DNA from: JBDRGX01 sp043817485 [NCBI: bacterium]
GTDB taxonomy: Bacteria > JBDRGX01
Assembly: GCA_043817485.1 (NCBI GenBank)
Contig: JBDRGX010000018.1
Coordinates: 1-19,199, forward strand
Direction of reading: 5' to 3'
Length of the DNA stretch: 19,199 bases
The stretch's first letter is position 1. Each line of letters opens with the position of its first letter. The translations under genes and the position numbers were made by a program. Below, piece by piece: positions 7,234 through 15,354 of this stretch. The notes beneath the pieces are model-generated. The model had not been told where the DNA came from and ran no database searches. It saw nothing but the letters and a program-made list of their open reading frames with translations.

Positions 7234-9303
7234 ATGGTTAAAAGGAAAGAAATAAAAAAACAAATGGAAAAAAAAGTAAATTTAGGAAATAAAATTATTA
7301 CCACAATAATACTTATTGTTCTATTTTTTGGATTAATTATAACCTTTATTATCAATCAAATATTACCGCAAGCATTAAAAAATGAAACTAAAAAAATAGG
7401 TATAACAATAGCAAAAAATCTTGCTAACCGTAGCGTAATTCCCATATTAGAAAAAAATTTTGTAATACTTAAATATATGGTTGATGAGGAAAAAGAATCC
7501 AATAAAGATGTTGTCTACGCATTTGTTGTAAATTGGAAAAAAGAGGTCGTGGCTCACACTTTTGAAAAAGAATTTCCTGTGGAATTAAAAGATGCTAACC
7601 TTGTTTTTTTTAATCAAATTAATAATATCTGTTTATTAGATACAGAAAAAGGTTTTATTTATGATATCGCTGTTCCTATTATAATAAAGGATGAAAGATT
7701 TGGCATAGTAAGAATTGGAATAACAAATAAAAATATTCAAAAAACAATTAATACATTTCTGGGTATAATTATAGGAACAGTTGTCATCGCGATAATGATG
7801 AGTGTATTCGTTGGATTAATTCTAACTAAAACGATAGTAAAACCAATCAAAGAACTTCATCATGCTACTGAAGAAATACTAAAAGGAAATCTTGATATCA
7901 AAGTCAATGTTCCTCTTATTCCATGCTGGGAGATGAAAAAGTGTGAAAAAAAGGAGTGTCCTGCTTATGGGAAAGGTGATTCTCCTTGTTGGTATATTGT
8001 AGGGACAATGTGTGACAAAGTAGTACAAGGAACTTATGCGAAAAAAACAGGAGATTGTAAAAAATGCGAGGTTTATCAGGAATATTCAGGCGATGAAGTA
8101 CAGCAATTAGGAGAAACCTTCAATATAATGGTAGCTAATATTAAAAATGCAAAAACAGAACTTGAGAAAAAAATTATAGAACGAACAAATGAACTTCAAA
8201 AATCTGAAAACCGATTTAAAGATATTGCTTTTAGTTTGGTTGATTGGATATGGGAGGTTGATGAAAAAGGGGTGTACACATATTGCTCAATGAAAATTAA
8301 AGACATTTTGGGTTATACTGAAGAAGAGATTATCGGAAAAACCCCATTTGATTTAATGCCACCAATGGAAGCTGAAAAAATTGGAAAAATATTTTCTGAA
8401 ATAGTAAAAAACAAGAAACCAATCAAGGACTTAGAAAATTTAAACTTGTCCAAAGATGGTAGACAAGTCTATTTTCTTACAAATGGTGTTCCAATATTAG
8501 ATGAACGGGGAAATTTAAAGGGCTACCGCGGAGTGGATAAAGATATTACTGAACGAAAACAAGCAGAGGTCGAATTAAAAACACACACAGAAACTCTTGA
8601 AAGCGTAAATAAAGAACTGGATTCGTTTGTCTATACTGCTTCACATGACTTAAAAGAACCTTTAAGAGGAATAGATACCTTTAGTCAATTTATATTAGAA
8701 GATTATTCTGATAAATTAGATGATACTGGGAAGGACTATTTGAAACGAATTTCTGCGAGTATTAATAGAATGCAAAATTTAATTGATGACTTACTTGCTT
8801 TATCAAGAATTTCAAGAATAAAAAATCCCTATACTTCAGTTGATTCTGGCAATCTTGTTAAATCGGTAATTAAACGCTTAAAATATTTTGTTGAAGAAAA
8901 AAATGTAAAGATAGAAATAGATGATGAATTGCCATTTATTTTTTGTGATGAAGTAAAAATAAAAGAAGTTTTTTATAACCTTATTTTAAATGCTATTAAA
9001 TATAATAATAAATCAAATCCAGAAATTGAAATAGGAGTAGTTGTTAACAACCAAATACCAACAACCGAACATCAATTTTTTATTAGGGATAACGGTATTG
9101 GTATTCCCAAAGAACATTTTGAAACAATATTTCAGATTTTTAAACGACTTCATGCTCGTGATGAATATGGTGGTGGTACAGGAGCTGGACTTGCCATTGT
9201 CAAAAAAATTATAGATGAGCATAATGGAAAAATTTGGCTAAAATCAGAAGAAAGCAAAGGAACTACTTTCTTCTTTACAATATCTAAAAAGGAGAAAAAC
9301 TAA
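7234..9303 (+). CDS. Membrane sensor histidine kinase (Cache-like, HAMP, two-CW, PAS, HisKA, HATPase)
   Basis: A 689-aa sensor kinase. TM1 is near residues 19-43. An extracytoplasmic Cache-like domain carries 'YAFVVNWKKEVVAHTFEKEF'. TM2 is near 175-203, then HAMP. A cysteine-rich insert follows with CW pairs at 231-232 and 252-253 and Cys at 237, 242, 260, 275 and 278. A coiled segment, a PAS domain (about 327-446, ending DITERKQAE), HisKA with phospho-acceptor H471 in SHDLKEP, and HATPase (N-box around N582-N586, G1 DNGIGIP at D619, G2 near 646) complete it. The PAS-to-kinase part resembles phytochrome-type kinases that pair with Rcp1-like receivers, and such a receiver starts 2 nt after the stop codon. 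The start is uncertain: ATG 7234 has no clear RBS, and ATG 7264 has AGGAAAG about 14 nt upstream. The kinase core looks intact. Confidence 0.92.
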   Translation: MVKRKEIKKQMEKKVNLGNKIITTIILIVLFFGLIITFIINQILPQALKNETKKIGITIAKNLANRSVIPILEKNFVILKYMVDEEKESNKDVVYAFVVNWKKEVVAHTFEKEFPVELKDANLVFFNQINNICLLDTEKGFIYDIAVPIIIKDERFGIVRIGITNKNIQKTINTFLGIIIGTVVIAIMMSVFVGLILTKTIVKPIKELHHATEEILKGNLDIKVNVPLIPCWEMKKCEKKECPAYGKGDSPCWYIVGTMCDKVVQGTYAKKTGDCKKCEVYQEYSGDEVQQLGETFNIMVANIKNAKTELEKKIIERTNELQKSENRFKDIAFSLVDWIWEVDEKGVYTYCSMKIKDILGYTEEEIIGKTPFDLMPPMEAEKIGKIFSEIVKNKKPIKDLENLNLSKDGRQVYFLTNGVPILDERGNLKGYRGVDKDITERKQAEVELKTHTETLESVNKELDSFVYTASHDLKEPLRGIDTFSQFILEDYSDKLDDTGKDYLKRISASINRMQNLIDDLLALSRISRIKNPYTSVDSGNLVKSVIKRLKYFVEEKNVKIEIDDELPFIFCDEVKIKEVFYNLILNAIKYNNKSNPEIEIGVVVNNQIPTTEHQFFIRDNGIGIPKEHFETIFQIFKRLHARDEYGGGTGAGLAIVKKIIDEHNGKIWLKSEESKGTTFFFTISKKEKN

Positions 9304-9305
9304 AA

Positions 9306-9746
9306 ATGGAAAATACATTAAAACAGATTCCCATTTTAATTATTGATGATAATGAAGATGACATTTTTATCCTCCAAAGGGCATTTAAAAGGGTAAAAAT
9401 ATTAAATGAAATTTTTGTTGTTCGATCAGGAGAAGAAGCGGTTGATTTTATTTATCATCAAGGTAAATACGCTGATAAAAAATCACCTACTCCTGGACTT
9501 ATATTACTTGATATTTCAATGCCCAAAATTGATGGATTTGCTGTGCTTAAAAAACTTAAAGCCGATCCAATTTATAAAAAAATACCAGTCATAATGCTTA
9601 CGACTTCCAGTCGTGAAGAAGATATAGTAAGAAGTTATGAAGACGGTGCTTGTTCATATATAACTAAACCAACAGATTTCAATGAGTTTATGAAAGCAAT
9701 AGAGCGGTTTGAAGTCTATTGGACACTTGTAGTAAAGATACCGTAG
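9306..9746 (+). CDS. Rcp1-like single-domain response regulator
   Basis: A 146-aa receiver without an output domain. Acidic residues D14/D15 lie in 'LIIDDNEDD', the predicted phospho-acceptor is D69 in LLDISMPKIDG, the Thr/Ser switch is in 'IMLTTSS', and the conserved lysine is K121 in 'YITKP'. The long loop before D69 (HQGKYADKKSPTPGLI) is typical of Rcp1-type receivers serving phytochrome-like kinases. It starts 2 nt after the kinase stop, with AAAGGAG at 9288-9294 inside the kinase 3' end, so the two are probably cotranscribed and are likely cognate partners. With no output domain it probably passes phosphate on or acts by protein contact. All key receiver residues are present. Confidence 0.93.
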   Translation: MENTLKQIPILIIDDNEDDIFILQRAFKRVKILNEIFVVRSGEEAVDFIYHQGKYADKKSPTPGLILLDISMPKIDGFAVLKKLKADPIYKKIPVIMLTTSSREEDIVRSYEDGACSYITKPTDFNEFMKAIERFEVYWTLVVKIP

Positions 9747-9754
9747 AATAAAAA

Positions 9755-11332
9755 ATGAAAATGAATCTTAACTTCCAGAGCATAAAAGTTTTATTGATTG
9801 AAGATAATCCTGACGATATTCTCATTACAAAAAAGGTGTTTGCAGAAATCAAAAAAATGGATTTTGAACTGATTTGTGTGGATCGGCTTCAAACAGCGAT
9901 TGAATATCTTAATCAACAAAAAGTTGATGTAATTCTATTGGATCTCGGACTACCAGAAAGTCAAGGACTCGACACTTTCCACAAATTACATACTCAAATA
10001 CCAGAAGTACCAATTGTTGTATTAAGCGGTTTTGATGATATAGATACCGCATTAAAGGCCATCTATGAAGGTGCCCAAGATTATCTGATTAAGCAAACTT
10101 ATAACTCTAATGCAATGGTACGAATTATACGATATGCTATGGAACGCTACCAAATATTAAAGGAATTAGACCAGAAAAACAAGGAATTAAAAAAACTTGA
10201 TGAAATGAAAGATGAGTTTGTTTTAATGGTCTCTCATGAACTTAGAACCCCTTTAGCAATTATGAAAACATATATTAACATTCTTTTGGATGAAATTCAG
10301 GGTAAAATAAATGACCAACAGAAAATTTTTTTAACTATAGTTTATAATAATATTGGTCGCCTAACTGGTGTAATCAATGATTTATTGGATATGAACAAAA
10401 TTAATATAGGTAAAATGAAAATTTTTAAATCAAACATGAATCTTGCCAAACAGATAAAACAGGTAGTTAACTTTTTTGAAATTGAAACCATGGCTAAAAA
10501 CATTACGCTAAAGCTAGAAATTCCCACCAACTTAGCCGAAGTATTTGCTGATGAAGAAAGAATAGTTCAGGTTCTAATTAATATTATAGGAAATGCGATT
10601 AAATTTACACATAAAGGAGGTAAAATAGTTATTCAAGCCTGCCAAAAAGATAAATTCATAGAAGTAAGCATCTTGAATACAGGAGATGTAATTGCGACTA
10701 AAGATTTGGAAAGAATTTTTGAACCCTTTAATCAAGGGAATCAAACCACTGACATAAGTATCAAAGGCACTGGTTTAGGGCTTACGATTACTAAAAAAAT
10801 AATTGAACTTCACCAGGGGAAAATTTGGGCAGAAAATATATTCATTCCTGAAGGTAAAGGTTGTAAATTTAATTTCCTTTTACCAAAATTTGAAAGAAAG
10901 GTAGTTTTTCGAGAAGGTTTATCTTGTGCGATTAAAGAAGCCAGAGAAACAAGGGCATCACTCTGTTTATATCTTATTGGTATAAAAGATTTTGCATCCT
11001 TGCAAGAACTTGCAAGTTCAGAAGAGATTCAATTTTTTTTGGAAAAAATAATGAATAAAATTAAAAACACTTTCAGAAACGCTGATATTATTATTCCTTA
11101 TGAAAAAGAAGGAATAATGGCTTTACTAACTGATGGTAAAAAAGAAATGGTATTTTTGTTAATAGAGCGACTAAACAAATTTATTAGTGATGATGAATTT
11201 TTTTTATCAGATAAATCATTTAAGGTCTTATTGAATTATGGTATATCTTGTTTTCCAGAAGAGGCTGATGAAGAAAATGAATTGCTTATAAAGCTTGAAA
11301 AAAGCTGGGAAAAAGAAAAGAAAAATGTTTGA
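9755..11332 (+). CDS. REC-HisKA-HATPase hybrid with degenerate G1 box and degenerate GGDEF tail
   Basis: A 525-aa soluble hybrid protein. The receiver (about 9-130) has D17, acceptor D63 in LLDLGLP and K113. HisKA carries H161 in 'VSHELRTPLA'. In HATPase the N-box is present (N280) and G2 is intact (GTGLGLTI), but the G1 box, usually DxGxG, reads NTGDVIA, with Asn308 replacing the adenine-contacting Asp. From about residue 370 the tail follows the layout of a GGDEF domain: a 'SLCLYLIGIKDF' strand, then 'NTFRNADIIIPYEKEG' where RxGGDEF should be (449-453), then 'LLNYGISCFPEEADEE'. The catalytic motif is lost. It begins 8 bp after the receiver gene and overlaps the next gene by 8 bp. The kinase may be weak or inactive; receiving phosphate at D63 and modulating the next cyclase is plausible but inferred. 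Confidence 0.85.
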   Translation: MKMNLNFQSIKVLLIEDNPDDILITKKVFAEIKKMDFELICVDRLQTAIEYLNQQKVDVILLDLGLPESQGLDTFHKLHTQIPEVPIVVLSGFDDIDTALKAIYEGAQDYLIKQTYNSNAMVRIIRYAMERYQILKELDQKNKELKKLDEMKDEFVLMVSHELRTPLAIMKTYINILLDEIQGKINDQQKIFLTIVYNNIGRLTGVINDLLDMNKINIGKMKIFKSNMNLAKQIKQVVNFFEIETMAKNITLKLEIPTNLAEVFADEERIVQVLINIIGNAIKFTHKGGKIVIQACQKDKFIEVSILNTGDVIATKDLERIFEPFNQGNQTTDISIKGTGLGLTITKKIIELHQGKIWAENIFIPEGKGCKFNFLLPKFERKVVFREGLSCAIKEARETRASLCLYLIGIKDFASLQELASSEEIQFFLEKIMNKIKNTFRNADIIIPYEKEGIMALLTDGKKEMVFLLIERLNKFISDDEFFLSDKSFKVLLNYGISCFPEEADEENELLIKLEKSWEKEKKNV

Positions 11333-12188
11333 TAAAATTCTGATAATTGATGATGAAGAAGAAATGTTGAACGCCATAGAAATAATATTATCATCTGCTG
11401 ACTATGAAACTTTTAGTGTTTCAAACGGAAAAGAGGTGTTTGAAAAAGTAAAAAAGATAATTCCTGATTTAATTCTTCTTGATATTATGATGCCTAATAT
11501 GGATGGGTTTATGATAAAATCTCAGTTAAATGAAGAGCTATCTACTGCTAATATCCCTGTGATATTTTTAACTGCCAGAGATAAAACAACAGATAAAGTA
11601 AAAGGATTTCAATATGGAGTTGATGATTATATAACAAAACCGTTTGATTCAAAAGAACTTTTGGCTCGAATTGATTCTATTTTAAGTCGTAGAAAAATAT
11701 ATGAAAAAATATCTATGACCGATGGACTCACAGGTCTTTATAATTTACATTTTTTTAAAAAGCAAATTACTATATTTTTTAATATCGCTAAAAGATACAA
11801 AAAGAAATTTTCATTAGTCATAATTGATATTGATAAATTTAAAACCATAAACGATACACATGGACATATGGTCGGAGATCAAGTGTTAAAAAAAACTGCA
11901 ATTTTAATGAAAGAAACATTAAGAAAATCCGATATAATTACAAGATATGGTGGAGATGAATTTGCTATTATTTTACCCGAATGCGATGAAAACTGTGTCG
12001 ATGAATTTATAAGAACTTTAAGAAAAAAAATCAAAGATGAATCATATGTTTTAAAAGGAAATGAAATAAAAATATTGTTTTCTATAAGTATTGGTGTTGC
12101 AACATATAGAGAAGATTTTATAGATGAAACTCAAATATTTGAATTAGCAGATAAAAATATGTATAAAGATAAAAAAGTAGTAAAATAA
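11325..12188 (+). CDS. Response regulator diguanylate cyclase (REC-GGDEF, PleD-like)
   Basis: A 287-aa protein predicted to make c-di-GMP from two GTP when its receiver is phosphorylated. The receiver carries 'ILIIDDEEE', acceptor D53 in LLDIMMPNMDG, 'FLTARD' and 'YITKPF'. The cyclase follows after 'SMTDGLTGLYNLHFF', with 'IIDIDKFKTINDTHGH' and an intact GGDEF at 209-213. An RxxD inhibitory site (RKSD, 200-203) sits at the usual place before it, so product feedback control is expected. The start is placed at ATG 11325, immediately before the receiver fold; the frame is open from a TTG at 11295, but that would add a poor lysine-rich leader. It overlaps the hybrid kinase gene by 8 bp, which suggests translational coupling. 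It is the only recognisable output of the signalling block. Confidence 0.93.
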   Translation: MFDKILIIDDEEEMLNAIEIILSSADYETFSVSNGKEVFEKVKKIIPDLILLDIMMPNMDGFMIKSQLNEELSTANIPVIFLTARDKTTDKVKGFQYGVDDYITKPFDSKELLARIDSILSRRKIYEKISMTDGLTGLYNLHFFKKQITIFFNIAKRYKKKFSLVIIDIDKFKTINDTHGHMVGDQVLKKTAILMKETLRKSDIITRYGGDEFAIILPECDENCVDEFIRTLRKKIKDESYVLKGNEIKILFSISIGVATYREDFIDETQIFELADKNMYKDKKVVK

Positions 12189-12237
12189 ATTTTTACTTTA
12201 TAGTTTTTTGTTATTTATTAATTTTATAGGAGCATAA

Positions 12238-13197
12238 ATGAATAAAATAAAAGCAGGAGTTGTTGGAATAGGTCGTATGGGCGAATATCATACTCGTATT
12301 TATGCAGAACTTTTGGATGTAGAGCTTAAAGCAATAGTAGATATTTATCCCGAAAAAGCTAAAAATTTTGAAAAAATGTATCAAACAGAACATTATATTA
12401 ATTATCAAGATATTTTTGGAAAAGTAGATTTAGTAAGCATTTCAGTACCTACTTCTTTACATTATAAAATAACTAAAGATTTTTTAAATCAAGGAATACA
12501 TGTTTTATTAGAAAAACCCATTACTACAAATTATGAAGAAGCAAAAGAACTTTTTTCATTAGCTAAAGAAAAAAGTTTAGTACTTCATATTGGACATGTA
12601 GAAAGATTTAATGGAGCAGTTCAAGAATTAGAAAAAATTGTAGAAAATCCTATTTTAATTGAATCTCGAAGATTAGGCCCTTATGCTCGAAAAGAATATG
12701 ATACAGGAGTAGTTTTAGATTTGCTTATTCATGATATTGATATAATTTTAAATTTAGTTAAATCTCCTATTAAAAAAATTTCTGCAATAGATGTAAAAAA
12801 CAATAATTCTTTTGAAGATGCTATTAGTGTTCAAATTTTATTTGAAAATAATTGTATTGCTAATTTAATTGCAAGTAGAATTACTGAAGAAAAAGTTAGA
12901 ACATTATCTATTACTCAAAAAAATGCTTATATTATTTTAGATTATACAGAACAAAATTTACAAATACATAGAAGTGCTCGACAAGAATATTTTATACAAA
13001 AAGAAGAAATTTTATATAAGCAAGAATCTATTATTGAAAAAATTTTTGTACATAAAGATAATCCGTTAAAATTAGAAATAATAAATTTTATAAAAGCTGC
13101 TACTTCTAAACCAGCTTTAATAAATAATGATCAAACAGAACTTCAATCATTAAAAATTGCTCTTAATATTTTAGAGATAATAAATGAAATTTCTTAA
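12238..13197 (+). CDS. Gfo/Idh/MocA-family NAD(P)-dependent oxidoreductase
   Basis: A 319-aa cytoplasmic oxidoreductase of the glucose-fructose oxidoreductase family. An N-terminal Rossmann motif GVVGIGRMGEYH is followed by 'VSISVPTSLHY', E92-K93-P94 (the family's conserved EKP lysine), 'HIGHVERFNGA' and 'DLLIHDIDIIL', which place the catalytic His/Asp region. The substrate is probably a nucleotide sugar or other carbohydrate. Family members lie in lipid A gene clusters of several diderm groups, and an MsbA-like exporter overlaps it here, so a role in lipid A or envelope sugar synthesis is a reasonable inference only. ATG 12238 has AGGAG at 12228-12232. Codon use returns to the strongly A/T-ending host pattern. 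No good promoter is visible in the 49 bp behind the signalling block. Its last 117 bp are partly duplicated at 4831-4900. Confidence 0.9.
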   Translation: MNKIKAGVVGIGRMGEYHTRIYAELLDVELKAIVDIYPEKAKNFEKMYQTEHYINYQDIFGKVDLVSISVPTSLHYKITKDFLNQGIHVLLEKPITTNYEEAKELFSLAKEKSLVLHIGHVERFNGAVQELEKIVENPILIESRRLGPYARKEYDTGVVLDLLIHDIDIILNLVKSPIKKISAIDVKNNNSFEDAISVQILFENNCIANLIASRITEEKVRTLSITQKNAYIILDYTEQNLQIHRSARQEYFIQKEEILYKQESIIEKIFVHKDNPLKLEIINFIKAATSKPALINNDQTELQSLKIALNILEIINEIS

Positions 13198-14908
13198 AAT
13201 ATTATTTAAGTATTTAAAACCATATCGTTTTTATGTAATCTTAGCACTTGTTTTTGCACTTGTTTTTGCTTTATCTAATTTATCACTTCCTTTGATACTT
13301 AAAAAATTAATTGCAAATACAATAAAAAGTAAAGATAAAGTAAATTTATTTTTTAGTGTCATTGGATTAATTATCGTAGGAATAATTAAATTTGGGTCAA
13401 ATTATGGAAAATCTTTTTTTATGGAATATGTGGGACAAAAAATAATCTATGATTTACGAAAAAATCTTTTTAAACATATTCAATTACTTCCTTTAAATTT
13501 TTATCATGATAATAAAACTGGCCAAATTATGTCCCGATTTTTAAATGATACTAATATTTTATCTAATTTTTTAGGATCTGGATTAATATCGCTTATTTCC
13601 GATCCTTTGATTTTAATTGGTTCTATTGTTTTTATTTTTTATATTCATTGGAAATTAGCTTTATATATTTTAATAATTGCTCCTTTTGCTATATTTTTTA
13701 TTTATTCATTAGGTAAAAAAATGAGATATATTACTAATTTATTGCAAAAAAATATTGGAGGAATTACTTCTATTCTTCAAGAAACTATTAACGGAATTAA
13801 AACTGTAAAAGCTTTTGGAATGGAACAAGAAGAAGTAAATAAATTTGAAAAAAATAATCAATCTTATGTAAATATTTATCTTAGAGTAATAAAAATATTA
13901 ATAATATCTTCTCCTTTAATAGAATTTTTAGGATTATTAGGTGTTGCTTTTATTTGTTGGTATGGCGGTTGTGAAGTAATGAATGGAAAATTAACATTTG
14001 AATCTTTTATTGCTTTTACTTTATATTTAGGAATTGTTTCTTCTCCTCTTCGTAGTATCAGTGTAGTTTATCAACAAATTCAACAAGCTTCTGTTTGTTC
14101 AGAAAGAATATTTTCTATTTTAAATACCCCAGTTTTAATTAAAGATAAAAAAGATGCAAAAGATATGGCTTCAATTAAAGGAAAAGTAGAATTTCAAGAA
14201 GTTTTTTTTAGTTATGATACAAACAAAGAAGTGCTTTGTGATATTAATTTTATAGTAAATCCAGGAGAAACAGTAGCATTAATAGGTTCAAGTGGTTCAG
14301 GAAAAACAACATTAATAGATCTTCTTTTACGATTTTATGATCCAACTCAAGGAATTATTAAAATAGATGATACCGAAATTAAAGATATAAAAATAGAGTC
14401 TTTAAGAAAACATATTAGTATTGTTCCTCAAGAAATTGTACTTTTTGCTGGAACTGTTCAAGAAAATATTTTATATGGCAATAAAAATGCTTCATTCGAA
14501 GAAATAATTGAAGCAAGTAAAATAGCTAATGCTCATAATTTTATTACTAATTTAAGAGATGAATATTATACAGAAATTGGAGAAAAAGGAGCAAGACTTT
14601 CTGGTGGAGAAAAACAACGAATTGCTATTGCTCGAGCCATTATAAAAAAACCAAGTATTTTAATTTTAGATGAAGCTACTTCTAATTTAGATTCAGAATC
14701 AGAAAAATTAATTCAAGAATCTTTAAGTAAAATATTAAAAAATCAAACTACATTTGTAATTGCTCATCGGCTTTCAACTATTATAAATGCAGATAGAATC
14801 ATTGTGCTTCATAAAGGTAAAATTGTAGAAAATGGGACTCATAAAGAACTTATGAAAAATAATGGTTTATATAAAAAATTTTATACAATACAATTTGAAG
14901 AAATTTAA
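13184..14908 (+). CDS. MsbA-like ABC exporter, fused membrane and ATPase domains
   Basis: A 574-aa half-transporter expected to work as a homodimer in the inner membrane. Six hydrophobic helices span residues 15 to about 290, with 'LPLNFYHDNKTGQIMSRFLN' in the first coupling region. The nucleotide-binding domain has Walker A GSSGSGKT (368-375), a Q-loop in 'IVPQEIVLF', signature LSGGE (from 472), Walker B ILILDEA (D496, E497) and H-loop His528 in AHRL. All ATPase residues are present. The overall look is closest to lipid A/lipid flippases such as MsbA, but drug and peptide exporters share the architecture, so the substrate is unproven. It overlaps the oxidoreductase gene by 14 bp (translational coupling) and lies 18 bp before gatC. 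Part of its first helix region is duplicated at 4901-4972. Confidence 0.9.
   Translation: MKFLKILFKYLKPYRFYVILALVFALVFALSNLSLPLILKKLIANTIKSKDKVNLFFSVIGLIIVGIIKFGSNYGKSFFMEYVGQKIIYDLRKNLFKHIQLLPLNFYHDNKTGQIMSRFLNDTNILSNFLGSGLISLISDPLILIGSIVFIFYIHWKLALYILIIAPFAIFFIYSLGKKMRYITNLLQKNIGGITSILQETINGIKTVKAFGMEQEEVNKFEKNNQSYVNIYLRVIKILIISSPLIEFLGLLGVAFICWYGGCEVMNGKLTFESFIAFTLYLGIVSSPLRSISVVYQQIQQASVCSERIFSILNTPVLIKDKKDAKDMASIKGKVEFQEVFFSYDTNKEVLCDINFIVNPGETVALIGSSGSGKTTLIDLLLRFYDPTQGIIKIDDTEIKDIKIESLRKHISIVPQEIVLFAGTVQENILYGNKNASFEEIIEASKIANAHNFITNLRDEYYTEIGEKGARLSGGEKQRIAIARAIIKKPSILILDEATSNLDSESEKLIQESLSKILKNQTTFVIAHRLSTIINADRIIVLHKGKIVENGTHKELMKNNGLYKKFYTIQFEEI
13244..13267 (+). repeat. 12-bp perfect tandem duplication inside the exporter gene
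   Basis: GCACTTGTTTTT occurs twice in direct succession, encoding a repeated A-L-V-F in the first membrane helix. It keeps frame. It ends 3 bp before 13271, the position where the remnant copy at 4901 begins to match. Confidence 0.8.
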
Positions 14909-14914
14909 AAATAT

Positions 14915-14919
14915 AGGAG
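14915..14919 (+). promoter_or_regulatory. Ribosome binding site deciding the gatC start
   Basis: AGGAG is one base from the first in-frame ATG (14921) but 7 nt from the ATG at 14927, so 14927 is the better start. Confidence 0.7.
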
Positions 14920-14926
14920 AATGATA

Positions 14927-15220
14927 ATGAGTATTTCTAAAGAACAAGTTGTGCATATTGCAAAATTAGCTCGATTAAAATTAACCTTGCAAGAAATAGA
15001 AGAATTTTCAAAACAACTTTCAGATATTTTATTGTATATGGAAAAATTAAATGAATTAAATACAGAAAATATAAAACCTTTATCTCATATTTTACCAATA
15101 CAAAATGTTGTAAGAGAAGATGAAGAAAAAGAATCATTAGCAATAGAAGATGTTTTGAAAAATGCACCTGATAAAGAAAATAATTTTATTAAAGTTCCTA
15201 AAATATTAGAAACAGAATGA
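14927..15220 (+). CDS. gatC: Asp-tRNA(Asn)/Glu-tRNA(Gln) amidotransferase subunit C
   Basis: A 97-aa protein, the normal GatC length. It begins 'MSISKEQVVHIAKLARLKLT' and continues with 'EEFSKQLSDILLYMEKLNEL', 'IKPLSHILPIQNVVREDE' and 'VLKNAPDKENNFIKVPKILE', which follow the GatC pattern closely. GatC stabilises the GatA-GatB heterodimer that converts misacylated Glu-tRNA(Gln) or Asp-tRNA(Asn) to the amide form. GatA and GatB are not in the window, although gatA commonly follows gatC; here scpA follows after 134 bp. It is probably cotranscribed with the exporter 18 bp upstream. The start at 14927 is preferred over 14921 because of Shine-Dalgarno spacing. Confidence 0.95.
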   Translation: MSISKEQVVHIAKLARLKLTLQEIEEFSKQLSDILLYMEKLNELNTENIKPLSHILPIQNVVREDEEKESLAIEDVLKNAPDKENNFIKVPKILETE

Positions 15221-15274
15221 AAAAATAATTTTCTTTGCAAAAATTCGATATAATTTTAAAAGTTAAAAAATTTC

Positions 15275-15304
15275 TTGACGAATTCATTATATTGCAATTA
15301 TTAA
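15275..15304 (+). promoter_or_regulatory. Possible promoter for scpA
   Basis: TTGACG at 15275-15280 is followed after 18 nt by TATTAA (15299-15304), about 50 nt before the scpA start. The -35 is good and the -10 poor. The 134-bp gap between gatC and scpA, larger than others in this run, is consistent with separate transcription. Confidence 0.35.
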
Positions 15305-15354
15305 TTACCATATATTCAATTTTTAAATAAATTTAAATTAAATATGGAAAAAAA

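Noticed and set aside
11295-11324. TTG start giving a 10-residue longer diguanylate cyclase
   Set aside because: ATG 11325 lies directly before the receiver fold; the extension is a lysine-rich by-product of the overlapping gene.
12189-12237. Matching direct repeat at the right edge of the signalling block
   Set aside because: Only scattered T-rich similarity to the left edge was found, not enough to call an attachment site.
14937-15167. Minus-strand open frame of 76 codons
   Set aside because: It is the antisense shadow of gatC, which is an unmistakable family member.
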